Positions 16,048-24,437 of a DNA stretch of 43,729 nucleotides are shown here, one piece after another. The first letter of the stretch is position 1; each line of letters starts with the position of its first letter. The notes beneath the pieces are model-generated. The model had not been told where the DNA came from, made no database searches, and saw only the letters and a program-made list of their open reading frames with translations. This stretch comes from Deltaproteobacteria bacterium (GTDB taxonomy: Bacteria > Desulfobacterota > Binatia > DP-6). The translations under genes and the position numbers were made by a program. The DNA lies in contig VBKG01000330.1 in the NCBI GenBank assembly GCA_005879585.1, forward strand, positions 1-43,729, written 5' to 3'.

Positions 16048-16216
16048 CGTCGGGTGCTTCCGCTCGGAGGGGGCCGCTGCTCGTCGCCGGTTCCCGGCGC
16101 TCGCGCGCTCGGGACCGCGCCGTGCGGGCGGTCTCAGGTGCCGCTCACGATTGGTCGCGCCGTCTTTGCGTCCCGTCTCGGTCCGTTCAATCCCCGCCCG
16201 TCACGGGTCGGGGTCG
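16048..16216 (-). promoter_or_regulatory. Structured panB leader, candidate pan-type regulatory RNA
   Basis: The region between the kinase stop and the terminator hairpin folds readily. One stem-loop (16192-16213; CCCCG-A-CCCG, loop TGA, CGGG-C-GGGG) has a single bulged A. Others include a GACCGC/GCGGTC stem and a CGCCGG-GAA-CCGGCG hairpin. A GGACGCAAAGAC stretch lies between. The known pan RNA motif (stem-loops with conserved bulged A, upstream of panBCD) is the obvious comparison, but I cannot match its consensus from memory. Confidence 0.5.
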
Positions 16217-16873
16217 TTACCGGGATCCAAGCGGAATGTAGTGCTGCACCCCCTGTCGCATGCCCCGGATCTCCTTGATCAGGTCGGCGAGTTCGCCGCC
16301 ATGCTCGACGAAGTCGATGTCCGAGCAGTCGACCACGAGAAGCGGGGCCTCCGTGTAATGGTGGAAGAAGTTCCGAAATGCCTCCGTGAGCCTGCCGAGA
16401 TACTCCGGCGTGATGGCGCGCTCGTAGTCCCGCTGGCGTTTCCTGAGGTGCCGCTGCAGCACCTCCGGTCGGGCCTCGAGGTAGATGACGAGGTCCGGCC
16501 GCGGGAGCTGCCGGTCGAGGAGCTCGTAGATCTGCTGGTACAGGCGGAACTCATCCGGGTTGAGCGTGACCTGCGCGAAGATGGCATCCCGGGCGAACAT
16601 GTAGTCCGCCACCGTCCCCTTCGAGAACAGGTCGAGCTGCTCGATCGTGTGCTGCTGGCGGTAGCGCTCGAGCAGGAAGAACAGCTGGGTCTGGAACGCA
16701 TGCTTCTCCGGGTCCTCGTAGAACTTCCTGAGAAACGGGTTCTCCTCTCCTTGCTGCTCGAGGAGGAGCTGCGACCCGAACTCCGTGGCGAGCCGCCGTG
16801 CCAGGGCCGTCTTGCCGACGCCGATCGGCCCCTCCACGGCGATGTACCGCCCCGTCGCCCGCTCGGCCGCCAT
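16217..16873 (-). CDS. Deoxynucleoside kinase family protein
   Basis: 218 residues from the ATG at 16873; an ATG at 16900 is the alternative. Walker A motif YIAVEGPIGVGKTALARRLA, then a FQTQLFFLLERYRQQ helix, VADYMFARDAIFAQVTL (DRY-like region with a general-base Glu/Asp nearby), PDLVIYLEARPEVLQRHLRK and RQRDYERAITPEYLGRL (lid arginines). This is the dCK/dGK family, which phosphorylates deoxynucleosides for salvage. In many bacteria a member of this family sits next to panB or folK. Divergent from nagZ with 98 bp between starts. Confidence 0.88.
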   Translation of the reverse strand: MAAERATGRYIAVEGPIGVGKTALARRLATEFGSQLLLEQQGEENPFLRKFYEDPEKHAFQTQLFFLLERYRQQHTIEQLDLFSKGTVADYMFARDAIFAQVTLNPDEFRLYQQIYELLDRQLPRPDLVIYLEARPEVLQRHLRKRQRDYERAITPEYLGRLTEAFRNFFHHYTEAPLLVVDCSDIDFVEHGGELADLIKEIRGMRQGVQHYIPLGSR

Positions 16874-16971
16874 CCCCTCCCCCGGAATTTCGCTTAACAT
16901 TCCCCCCCGGCAGTGTCCATAGAAGCACTTCGTGCGACGGCCGCCCACTCACATGCTATAGCCGGCTGCCG

Positions 16972-18057
16972 ATGCCCACGAGCGTGCTCCGCCGGACGGC
17001 GGGCCAGCTGTTCATGGTCAACCTGCCCGGCCCGGTCCTGGACCGCGCGACGCGCGACTTCCTTGCCGAGCAGTGTCCCGGCGGGGTGATCCTCTTCAAG
17101 CGGAACATCCGCTCTGCGGAGCAGCTTCGCCGGCTCGTCGCCGACATCCACGCGACCGGCGCCGGCGTGCCGCCCCTTGTGGCGCTCGACCACGAAGGCG
17201 GCCGGGTCGACCGCCTGCCCCATCCGCCGTTCACACACTTTCCCCCGATGGCCACGGTCGCCGAGCGTGGGGACGCCAAGCTCGCCGTCGCGGTCGGTCG
17301 CGCGATGGGACGTGAGCTCCGCGCGGTCGGGATCGACCTCGACTTCGCCCCGGTGCTCGACGTGTGGTCGAACCCGCGGAACCGCGTGATCGGCGACCGC
17401 GCATTCGGCACCACGCCGCAGGCCGTCGCGCGGTTCGCGCTCGCCTTCGCGCGCGGGCTCGCGCAAGCGGGCGTGCTCGCGTGCGGCAAGCACTTCCCCG
17501 GTCACGGCGCGACGGTCGGCGATTCGCACTTCGTCCTGCCCCGCGTGCGGCGCAGCCGGCGCGAGTTCGCCGCGGTCGACCTCCTGCCCTTCGCCCGCGC
17601 GGCAGCGGCCGGCATCCCCGCGCTCATGACGGCGCACGTCGTCATCCCGGCGCTCGACGGCCGGCGTCCGGCGACGGTGTCGCCGCACATCTGTCGCGAT
17701 CTCCTCCGCCGTCGGCTGCGCTTCCGTGGCGTGCTCTTCAGCGACGACCTCGAGATGCAGGCGATGGCCGGCCACCGGCGCGTCGGCCGGGCGGCGGTCG
17801 AGGCGCTGCAGGCCGGCTGCGACATGCTCCTCGTCTGCCAGTCGGTCGCCGCGGCGCACGAGGCGATGGCCGCGGTCGAGGAGGCGCTCGCGCGCGGACG
17901 GCTCGACGAGGCGACGATCACCGCTTCGCTGGCGCGCATCCACGGGCTCCGCCGCCGTCTGGCGCCGCCGCCCGCGCGCGCGACGTTCGGGTGGCCGGCG
18001 CACGAGCGACTCGCGCGGCAGCTCGCGGCGGCGACGCAGGCGCGCGTCGCCGGGTAG
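16972..18057 (+). CDS. nagZ: Beta-N-acetylhexosaminidase (GH3, NagZ type)
   Basis: 361 residues, no signal peptide, consistent with a cytosolic NagZ that removes GlcNAc from muropeptides during cell-wall recycling. Motifs: GQLFMVNLPG, CPGGVILFKRNI, PLVALDHEGGRVDRL, LDFAPVLDVW, CGKHFPGHGATVGDSH (the flexible loop with catalytic His) and GVLFSDDLEMQAMAG (Asp nucleophile). The start ATG at 16972 was chosen over the longer open frame because the family begins there. The stop lies 4 bp before the dispersed repeat at 18062. Confidence 0.92.
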   Translation: MPTSVLRRTAGQLFMVNLPGPVLDRATRDFLAEQCPGGVILFKRNIRSAEQLRRLVADIHATGAGVPPLVALDHEGGRVDRLPHPPFTHFPPMATVAERGDAKLAVAVGRAMGRELRAVGIDLDFAPVLDVWSNPRNRVIGDRAFGTTPQAVARFALAFARGLAQAGVLACGKHFPGHGATVGDSHFVLPRVRRSRREFAAVDLLPFARAAAAGIPALMTAHVVIPALDGRRPATVSPHICRDLLRRRLRFRGVLFSDDLEMQAMAGHRRVGRAAVEALQAGCDMLLVCQSVAAAHEAMAAVEEALARGRLDEATITASLARIHGLRRRLAPPPARATFGWPAHERLARQLAAATQARVAG

Positions 18058-18061
18058 GAGA

Positions 18062-18384
18062 CCGACCCGAGATACATCTCGGGTCGGGACCGGACGCGAG
18101 AGTGGAACGCTCGGTGACCCGCGCGCGCCGCATGTCGCGGCCGGCGAAAGCCGGCGCGACAGACGAGTACGCCCGCCCCGCCGACGCCTCTGTGGCGATG
18201 CCTGTCCAGCACGCCGACGGCTGGCGGCGTCACCGCTGCGGCGGCATCCGCCGATCGAACGATGCGCGCCGGGCGCGTACCCCGCATGCCGGGCTGGCTT
18301 CGCCAGCCGCGGCACGGCAGTCGCGCGTGGTACTGTCCCTTCACGCTCACGTCTGGCTCCGACCCGAGACATACGTCTCGTGTC
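18062..18384. repeat. Dispersed structured repeat, copy 1
   Basis: About 323 bp, matching the reverse complement of 27440-27764 at roughly 93% by eye (first ~90 bp identical). Both ends are palindromes: 18062-18087 (CCGACCCGAGAT-AC-ATCTCGGGTCGG) and 18361-18384 (GACCCGAGAC, ATAC, GTCTCGTGTC). The two ends are related to each other as imperfect terminal inverted repeats. Inside is a 12-bp hairpin with a GAAA loop (18133-18161). It fills the gap between convergent nagZ and CoA-transferase genes, whose stop it overlaps. No protein is encoded. Confidence 0.85.
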
Positions 18385-19567
18385 AGCGGCTCCGGCCGTC
18401 GCCTGAGCGCCCGCGGAGCCACTCCAGGATCGCCGCGCGGTCCGCGTCGAGCTCCGGCGGAGCACGGTGATCCAATGGGTCGGGCACGTCGGCCAGCTTG
18501 ATCGGGTTGCCGGCGACGAAGAGTCTCCCGATGGCCGGGTCCGGCATCTCGACGACCATGTGCCGGGCCGCCACCTGCGGGCTCCGCACCGCATCGGCCA
18601 CCGAGTTGACCGGGCCGCACGGAACGCCGGCCGCCTCGAAGCGCGCGAGCCATTCCGCCGCCGGCCGGCTGCGGAGCACGGCCTCGAGCTCGCGCTCGAG
18701 CGCGTCGGCATGCTGGCGGCGCAGATCCGGCGACGCGAAGCGCGGGTCCTCGAGCAGCTCGGGGCGCCCGATCGTCCGGCAGAGCTTCGCGAAGTGCTCC
18801 GGGTGTCCCGCGCACACGACAATCATCCGGTCGTCGCCCGTCGCGAACGCCTGGAACGGCGCGATGTTCGGATGGCGAGTGCCGAGGCGCCCCGGCACGA
18901 CGCCGGTCACGAGATGGTTGGTGAGCGCGTTCTCGAGCATCGCGAGCTGGCAGTCGAGCATGGCGACGTCGATCATCGTGCCGGTGCCGGTGTCGCGCCG
19001 CTTGAGAAGCGCGCTCGCGATCCCGACCGCGAGGAACAGGCCGGCCGCGATGTCGCCGATCGACACGCCGACGCGCGCCGGCGGCTGGTCGGGGTATCCG
19101 GTGAGGCTCAGGATGCCGCCCATCGCCTGGGCGACCATGTCGAAGGCGGGACGCTCGCGAAGGGGTCCGCTCTGTCCGAAGCCGGAAACCGCCGCGTGGA
19201 CGAGCCGCGGCCAGCGGGCACGGAGCGTCGGCCAGCCGTATCCCAGTCGTTCGAGCACACCCGGACGGAAGTTCTCGACCAGCACGTCGGCCGCGCCGAG
19301 CAACGATTCGAAGATGGCCCGGTCCTCGTCGCGCCGCAGCTCGAGCGCGATCGACTCCTTGCCGTAGTTGAGCGCCGCGAAGTAGAGGCTCTTCCCGCCG
19401 ACGAACGGACCGATGAGTCGCGCGTCGTCGCCGAGCGGCGGTCGTTCCACCTTGATCACGCGCGCGCCGAGGTTGGCGAGGATCAACGTGCAATACGGTC
19501 CCGCGAGCACGCGCGTCAGGTCGACGACGGTGACGCCGGCGAGTGGACGAGGATCGCCTCCGACCAT
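18383..19567 (-). CDS. CaiB/BaiF-type (family III) CoA-transferase
   Basis: 394 residues. Motifs: GVTVVDLTRVLAGPYCT, LANLGARVIKVERPPLGDDA, LVENFRPGVLERLG and RPAFDMVAQAMGGILSLTGY, the last containing the Asp that forms the CoA-acyl anhydride, then a C-terminal region with GVPCGPVNSVADAV. These enzymes move CoA between organic acids; the substrate cannot be told from sequence. ATG at 19567 is used; an ATG ten codons upstream is possible. The stop codon lies in the edge of repeat copy 1. Confidence 0.9.
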   Translation of the reverse strand: MVGGDPRPLAGVTVVDLTRVLAGPYCTLILANLGARVIKVERPPLGDDARLIGPFVGGKSLYFAALNYGKESIALELRRDEDRAIFESLLGAADVLVENFRPGVLERLGYGWPTLRARWPRLVHAAVSGFGQSGPLRERPAFDMVAQAMGGILSLTGYPDQPPARVGVSIGDIAAGLFLAVGIASALLKRRDTGTGTMIDVAMLDCQLAMLENALTNHLVTGVVPGRLGTRHPNIAPFQAFATGDDRMIVVCAGHPEHFAKLCRTIGRPELLEDPRFASPDLRRQHADALERELEAVLRSRPAAEWLARFEAAGVPCGPVNSVADAVRSPQVAARHMVVEMPDPAIGRLFVAGNPIKLADVPDPLDHRAPPELDADRAAILEWLRGRSGDGRSR

Positions 19568-19709
19568 GGCGGCGGAGGATACGTGCTGGTCGCACATCGT
19601 GCGACCGTGCGCGTTTTCGGCCCCCTGAAGTCGGGAGGAGACCGGGCAACGGCGGTAGTCCGTAGATTTCCTCTTGACCGGGAGAACCGTCGCCGTGGTA
19701 TGGCAGACC

Positions 19710-21056
19710 ATGCGAACCCTCTTTGCGCTGGCCTTCGTCCTGGGGACTCTCGTCCCTGCCTCCGCTCAGACGCTCCGCTGCCGCTTCGGGCCGGGTGCCA
19801 CGCCCGCCGTGACCGCGCCGCGGAAGCCGCACGGCGCGCAGATCCCGATCGATACGATCGTCGTCCTGATGCAGGAGAACCGATCGTTCGATCACTACTT
19901 CGGCCAGCTACGCTTCCAGGGACAGCCGCACGTGCGGCGCGTGCCGCGCAACGCCTCCAACCCGGATCCCACCAACCCGAGCGGGCCGCCGATCAGCCGC
20001 TTTCACCAGACCCGCTACTGCGAAGTCGCCGACCTCGACCACTCGTGGAACGGCACGCACAACGAGTGGGACAACGGCGCCATGGACGGCTTCACAACGG
20101 CGAACCAGAACGCCAACGATCTGAACGGCAGCCGCACGATGGGCTACTACGACAGCAGCGACCTGCCGTTCTACTATTCGCTCTACAGCCAGTTCGCGAT
20201 GGGCGACCGCTACTTCTGCTCGCTGCTGAGCCAGACGTTCCCGAACCGCTTCTACCTCCTCGCCGGGACCTCCTTCGGCCACATCCGGAACGACATCCCG
20301 ACCGATCCGTCGCAGTTCGCGCCGCCCGGCGGGACCATCTTCGAGAAGCTCGACAACGCCGGTGTCAGCTGGAACGTCTACTTCGAGGAGGAGCCGTTCG
20401 GCCTCCTCTTCGCCTACTTCCGGAACCACCCCGGGCATGGGTTCCCCATCCAGCAGTTCTACAACGACGCCGCCGCCGGCACGCTGCCGCACGTCGTCTT
20501 CGTCGACCCGATCTTCAACCTGAGCGGCCAGGTCTCGCGGAACACGGAGGACGACGAGCACCCGCCGGCCAACGTGCAGGTGGGCGAGGCGTTCGTCGCG
20601 AACGTCGCCAACGCGCTGATGGCGAGCCCGCAGTGGCCGCACCTGGCGATGATCCATAACTACGACGAGCACGGCGGCTTCTGGGACCACCTGCCGCCGC
20701 CGGCCGCCTGTCTGCCGGACAACATCCCGCCGATGCTGCAAGGCGGTGACGTACCCGGGATGTTCGACCGCTACGGGATCCGCGTCCCGGTGGTGGTCAT
20801 TTCGCCCTACTCCCGCAAGCACTACGTGTCGCACCGCATCTACGACCACACCTCGGTCCTCCGCTTCATCGAGACCCGCTTCGATCTCGGGGCGCTCACC
20901 CGGCGCGACGCCAACGCCGACCCGATGCTCCGCTTCTTCAACTTCCGGCGCGCCGCGTTCGCGACGCCGCCGACGCTGCCGACGGCGCCCGTCGACCCGG
21001 CGCACCGCATGCAGTGCTCGCCGAGCGGAGCGTTCATCGACCCGGTGGTGTTCTAG
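19710..21056 (+). CDS. Secreted phosphoesterase (phospholipase C / acid phosphatase family)
   Basis: 448 residues with a signal peptide (residues 1-20, ending ASAQ). Hallmarks of the phosphoesterase family that includes phospholipase C and AcpA: IVVLMQENRSFDHYFGQL at the start of the mature domain (metal and nucleophile region), DHSWNGTHNEWDNGAMDGF, and HNYDEHGGFWDHLPPP near the end (metal-binding Asp/His). Probably releases phosphate from phospholipids or phosphoesters outside the inner membrane. Followed on the same strand by the GH114-fusion gene after 36 bp. Confidence 0.9.
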   Translation: MRTLFALAFVLGTLVPASAQTLRCRFGPGATPAVTAPRKPHGAQIPIDTIVVLMQENRSFDHYFGQLRFQGQPHVRRVPRNASNPDPTNPSGPPISRFHQTRYCEVADLDHSWNGTHNEWDNGAMDGFTTANQNANDLNGSRTMGYYDSSDLPFYYSLYSQFAMGDRYFCSLLSQTFPNRFYLLAGTSFGHIRNDIPTDPSQFAPPGGTIFEKLDNAGVSWNVYFEEEPFGLLFAYFRNHPGHGFPIQQFYNDAAAGTLPHVVFVDPIFNLSGQVSRNTEDDEHPPANVQVGEAFVANVANALMASPQWPHLAMIHNYDEHGGFWDHLPPPAACLPDNIPPMLQGGDVPGMFDRYGIRVPVVVISPYSRKHYVSHRIYDHTSVLRFIETRFDLGALTRRDANADPMLRFFNFRRAAFATPPTLPTAPVDPAHRMQCSPSGAFIDPVVF

Positions 21057-21092
21057 GCGGTCGTCGATCGGGTGGCGCGGCGCACGTCGCGC

Positions 21093-22760
21093 ATGACAGT
21101 CCGGGCTGCGATCTTGCTCGCCCTGATCGCCACGGCGGCGCGCGCCCTGCCGCCGCCGACGCCGTGCCCGGGCTGCTGGGTACCGGCTCCGTTCACGAGC
21201 TGGCAGATCCAGTTCACGGGCACGCTCGACCAGTCGCTCAACGCGACGCTCTACGAGGTGGACCTGTTCGACACGCCGCCGGAGACCGTGACCGCCCTCC
21301 ATGCCGCGGGGCACCGGGTGGTGTGCTATCTCGACGCCGGCACCTGGGAGCCCTTCCGGCCCGACGCGAGCTCGTACCCGGACTCGGTCAAAGGGAATCC
21401 GGTCGGCGGATTCCGCGACGAGCGCTGGCTCGACATCCGCCAGCAGTCCATCCTCCAGCCGATCCTGAACGCACGCCTCGATCAGTGCCAGACGAAGGGC
21501 TTCGACGGCGTCGATTTCGACAACGTCGACGGCTACACCAACGCCACCGGCTTCCCGCTGTCGGCGAGCGACCAGCTCGACTTCGACACGTGGCTCGCGA
21601 ACGCGGCGCACGCGCGCGGGCTGTCCGTCGCGCTGAAGAACGACCTCGACCAGATCCCCGACCTCCTGCCGTACTTCGACTGGGCGGTGAACGAGCAGTG
21701 CTACCGATATCAGGAATGCGATCTGCTCCTGCCGTTCGGTCAGGCGGGCAAGGCGGTGCTCGAGATCGAGTACGGTGGCAGCACGGCGAAGTTCTGTGCG
21801 GCCGCCTACGCAAGCGGCTTCAGCGCCGCGCGGAAGCGTCGCTCCCTCGACGCCTACCGGTTCCCGTGCAATGCAGGGCTCGAGTCGCCGCCGTCGCCGT
21901 GCGCGCTCTTCCCCTCCGACAACGTCTGGAACGCCGACATCTCGTCGCTGCCGCGCCACGCGCTCTCCGACGCCTACGTCGCGAGCATCGGCGCCGGCGT
22001 CGGGCTCCACCCGGATTTCGGGACGCTCTACAACGGCGCCCCGAACGGCATCCCGTATGCGGCGATCCCGGCGTCGCAGCCCGGTGTCCTGGTCACCTTC
22101 CGCTACGCGGACGAGAGCGATCCGAGCCCGTATCCGATTCCACCCGACGCGCCGATCGAGGGCGGCCCGAAGAGCCACGGCGACCGGCACGTGCTGCTCG
22201 TTCAGGCGGGAACGTGCAAGCTCTACGAGCTGTTCGCCGCGCATCCGCGCCAGCAGGGCCGACGCTGGACCGCGGGCTCGGCCGCGACGTGGGACCTCGG
22301 GTCGAACGCGCTTCGCACGGACACGTTCACGTCGGCGGACGCCGCCGGCCTTCCCATCCTCCCCGGGCTCGTCCGCCACGACGAGGTCGCGAACGGGGCG
22401 ATCCACCACGCGCTCCGGTTCACGGTCCCGGCGAGCCAGCGCGCCTATCTCTGGCCCGCACGCCATCAGGCGGGGTCGTCCACGGATCCGAACCTGCCGC
22501 CGATGGGACTGCGCCTGCGCCTGAAGGCGAACGTCGACATCTCGGGGTTCTCGGCGACGAACCAGGTGATCCTGACGGCACTCAAGCGCTACGGGATGTT
22601 CGTCGCCGACAACGGCGGCGCGTGGTTCCTGAGCGGCGCGCCGGATCCGCGCTGGGACGACGCCGACCTGCACCTGCTCGGTGCGATCACGGGTGCGGAT
22701 TTCGAAGCGGTCGACGAATCGGGATTGATGGTCGGCCCCGATTCGGGTCAGGTGCACTGA
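21093..22760 (+). CDS. Two-domain secreted protein: GH114-like N-terminus plus unclassified C-terminal domain
   Basis: 555 residues; signal peptide at 1-19 (AAILLALIATAARA). Residues about 25-260 match the endo-alpha-1,4-polygalactosaminidase (GH114) TIM barrel: WQIQFTGTLDQSL, VVCYLDAGTWEPFRPD, CQTKGFDGVDFDNVDGYTN, and LKNDLDQIPDLLPYFDWAVN. Residues about 275-555 form a second domain starting at ALFPSDNVWNADIS and including PIEGGPKSHGDRHVL, WDLGSNALRTD and MFVADNGGAWFLSGAP. I know this second type from stand-alone secreted proteins but cannot give it a function. Start at 21093 gives the cleanest signal peptide. Confidence 0.85.
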   Translation: MTVRAAILLALIATAARALPPPTPCPGCWVPAPFTSWQIQFTGTLDQSLNATLYEVDLFDTPPETVTALHAAGHRVVCYLDAGTWEPFRPDASSYPDSVKGNPVGGFRDERWLDIRQQSILQPILNARLDQCQTKGFDGVDFDNVDGYTNATGFPLSASDQLDFDTWLANAAHARGLSVALKNDLDQIPDLLPYFDWAVNEQCYRYQECDLLLPFGQAGKAVLEIEYGGSTAKFCAAAYASGFSAARKRRSLDAYRFPCNAGLESPPSPCALFPSDNVWNADISSLPRHALSDAYVASIGAGVGLHPDFGTLYNGAPNGIPYAAIPASQPGVLVTFRYADESDPSPYPIPPDAPIEGGPKSHGDRHVLLVQAGTCKLYELFAAHPRQQGRRWTAGSAATWDLGSNALRTDTFTSADAAGLPILPGLVRHDEVANGAIHHALRFTVPASQRAYLWPARHQAGSSTDPNLPPMGLRLRLKANVDISGFSATNQVILTALKRYGMFVADNGGAWFLSGAPDPRWDDADLHLLGAITGADFEAVDESGLMVGPDSGQVH

Positions 22761-22909
22761 GGATGGGGCACAACGCGCAACCGGCCGCGACTTGGGGGAA
22801 TTCGCCATGCACCCGCGCGAGCGCCGTGCGGCTGCGCGCCGCGGCGTTGGCGGTTTACGCAAGGAAAAGACCCTATTCCCCGGCATGGAACTTGGGTAAA
22901 CCCGCACGC

Positions 22910-23881
22910 ATGGGCCCCCGCCACCACACCCGCCTCGCTGCCCTCGTCATCGTCGCACTCGCCGCATCCGTCGCCTTCGCGGACGCGCCGTTCAAGCGCC
23001 CCCACATGCATCGGCCGGGTCGCGGCCATGGATGTCAGATCAACGTCGGGCCCGTCACCGTGCCGCGCGACACGGAGCTCACCGAGTGTACGTACCTGAA
23101 GATGCCGAGCACGCGCGACATGGCGGTCCATCGCGTGAAGATCAAGGTGAGCGGCGGCAGCCATCACGTGCACCTCTACCGTCCGGCGGATCCCACGATG
23201 AACCTCGCCGACGGCGCCGAGACCTGCAATCAGGCCCTCGACTTCAGCGTCTGGCAGCTCGTCCTGGCGACGCAGGACCTGTTCCTCGACTGGAAGCTGC
23301 CGCCGGGTATCGCCTTCCGATTCCGGGCCGGCGAGCAGCTCGCCGCGCAGACCCACTTCGTCGACAACGGCCTCCTCCGCACGCCGTCGGGGCAGGGCTG
23401 GGCCGTCTTCAACCTCTACTCGATGCCGCCGCGGAAGGTCCGCTCCTACGCCGGGGCGTTGTTCGGCCAGGACCGCGACGTCGTCGTCCCGGCGCACGCC
23501 ACCTCCACCGCGACCACGCGCTGCCTCTTCCCGAAGCCGGTCAAGCTGCTCGCGATCACGGGCCACTACCACTACCGCGGGGTCCGCTTCACGGCCGCCA
23601 CCTGGGACGGCACCAGCGGCGAGCAGCTCTACGAGCAGAACGGCTACCTCGATCCGCCGTTCCTCCGCTACTCGGGGACCGATGCGCCGGAGGTGAAGGG
23701 CCTCCAGTGGACCTGCACCTACGACAACGAGACGGATCAGACCTACAAGTTCGGCCCGTTCACCGACCGGAACGAGCACTGCAACCTGTTCGCCTTCTAC
23801 TACCCGACGGAGACGCCGGAGGAGTTCACGACGTGCGTGCAGAAGGACGGCGTCGTGACCACCACCGTTCGCGGACAGTGA
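22910..23881 (+). CDS. Secreted copper type II monooxygenase-like protein
   Basis: 323 residues with a signal peptide (ending AFA-DA). Motifs such as SGGSHHVHLYR, QTHFVDNGLL and LLAITGHYHYRGVRF place conserved His pairs and an HxH in the pattern of ascorbate-dependent copper monooxygenases (peptidylglycine/dopamine hydroxylase fold), whose two halves each bind one copper. Six cysteines, probably disulfide-bonded. Substrate is unknown; some bacterial members are only structural relatives. Convergent with the DUF3455 gene 16 bp away. Confidence 0.65.
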   Translation: MGPRHHTRLAALVIVALAASVAFADAPFKRPHMHRPGRGHGCQINVGPVTVPRDTELTECTYLKMPSTRDMAVHRVKIKVSGGSHHVHLYRPADPTMNLADGAETCNQALDFSVWQLVLATQDLFLDWKLPPGIAFRFRAGEQLAAQTHFVDNGLLRTPSGQGWAVFNLYSMPPRKVRSYAGALFGQDRDVVVPAHATSTATTRCLFPKPVKLLAITGHYHYRGVRFTAATWDGTSGEQLYEQNGYLDPPFLRYSGTDAPEVKGLQWTCTYDNETDQTYKFGPFTDRNEHCNLFAFYYPTETPEEFTTCVQKDGVVTTTVRGQ

Positions 23882-23897
23882 CGCGCCGCGGGCGCGC

Positions 23898-24437
23898 TCA
23901 GACCGTGCGCCGGTAGAAGAAGTAGTCGGCGGTGTAGGGCACGCGCGCCTCCCGGCCGGCGCGGGCGGCATCACAGCCCGTCGCCGGGGCCTTGCCCCCC
24001 GTCGTGTGCAGGCGCTGCACGAACGTGACGCCACGGAAGACGCCGGCGTCGTCCGCCGGCTTCGCCTGGAGAAGAAGCCACGGGATCGCGTCGGCCTCCG
24101 GCGAGGGCATGCTCTGCAGCATGGCGCCGACCACCTTGCCGCCGCTGCGGCTCTCCCAGGTCGGGCCGGCGTAGTGCGCGCCGAGGACGCTGCCGTCGGC
24201 GTCGAGTAGCTTCGCCTCGGGCGACTTGAAGGTCCAGGCGAACTGCGTCGGATCCGACACCGCGGGGTTGCACACGTAGATCTGGACGCCGGTGGCTTTG
24301 GCGTGGAAGGCCGCCGCGTTCCCCGCGGGCACTTTCAGGATCGCCGGCACCTCCGGCCCGCTCCGGTCCCGAATCCACCCCGTCGAGAGCGCCGCGCCGA
24401 CGAGCAACGCGACCGCCGAAAAGCCGCGCGGCGCCAT
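23898..24437 (-). CDS. DUF3455 family secreted protein
   Basis: 179 residues, hydrophobic N-terminus (FSAVALLVGAALSTG, signal). The mature part carries FHAKATGVQIYVCNP, FAWTFKSPEAKLLDADGSV, GAHYAGPTWESRSGGKVVGA and WLLLQAKPADDAGVFRGVT, all typical of DUF3455, a fungal and bacterial secreted family of unknown function. The ATG overlaps the stop of the upstream regulator gene by one base (TGATG), so the two are translationally coupled. Confidence 0.85.
   Translation of the reverse strand: MAPRGFSAVALLVGAALSTGWIRDRSGPEVPAILKVPAGNAAAFHAKATGVQIYVCNPAVSDPTQFAWTFKSPEAKLLDADGSVLGAHYAGPTWESRSGGKVVGAMLQSMPSPEADAIPWLLLQAKPADDAGVFRGVTFVQRLHTTGGKAPATGCDAARAGREARVPYTADYFFYRRTV

Noticed and set aside
16150-16185. 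c-di-GMP (GEMM) riboswitch, from the GGACGCAAAG sequence
   Set aside because: Only this short loop-like string is found; the GGCAAACC-type partner and the overall stems of the class I aptamer are not visible.
16192-16213. Terminator of the deoxynucleoside kinase gene
   Set aside because: Stable hairpin, but no T-run on the minus strand; listed as part of the panB leader.
18062-18384. Repeat copies as ordinary rho-independent terminators
   Set aside because: The end palindromes have 2-4 nt spacers and no T-runs, and the whole ~323 bp is conserved, which is more than a terminator needs.
19908-22907. Very long minus-strand open frame (999 residues)
   Set aside because: It is antisense to the phosphoesterase and GH114-fusion genes, both with clear motifs and signal peptides. 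The product is Arg/Val-rich with no domain, as expected for GC-rich shadows.
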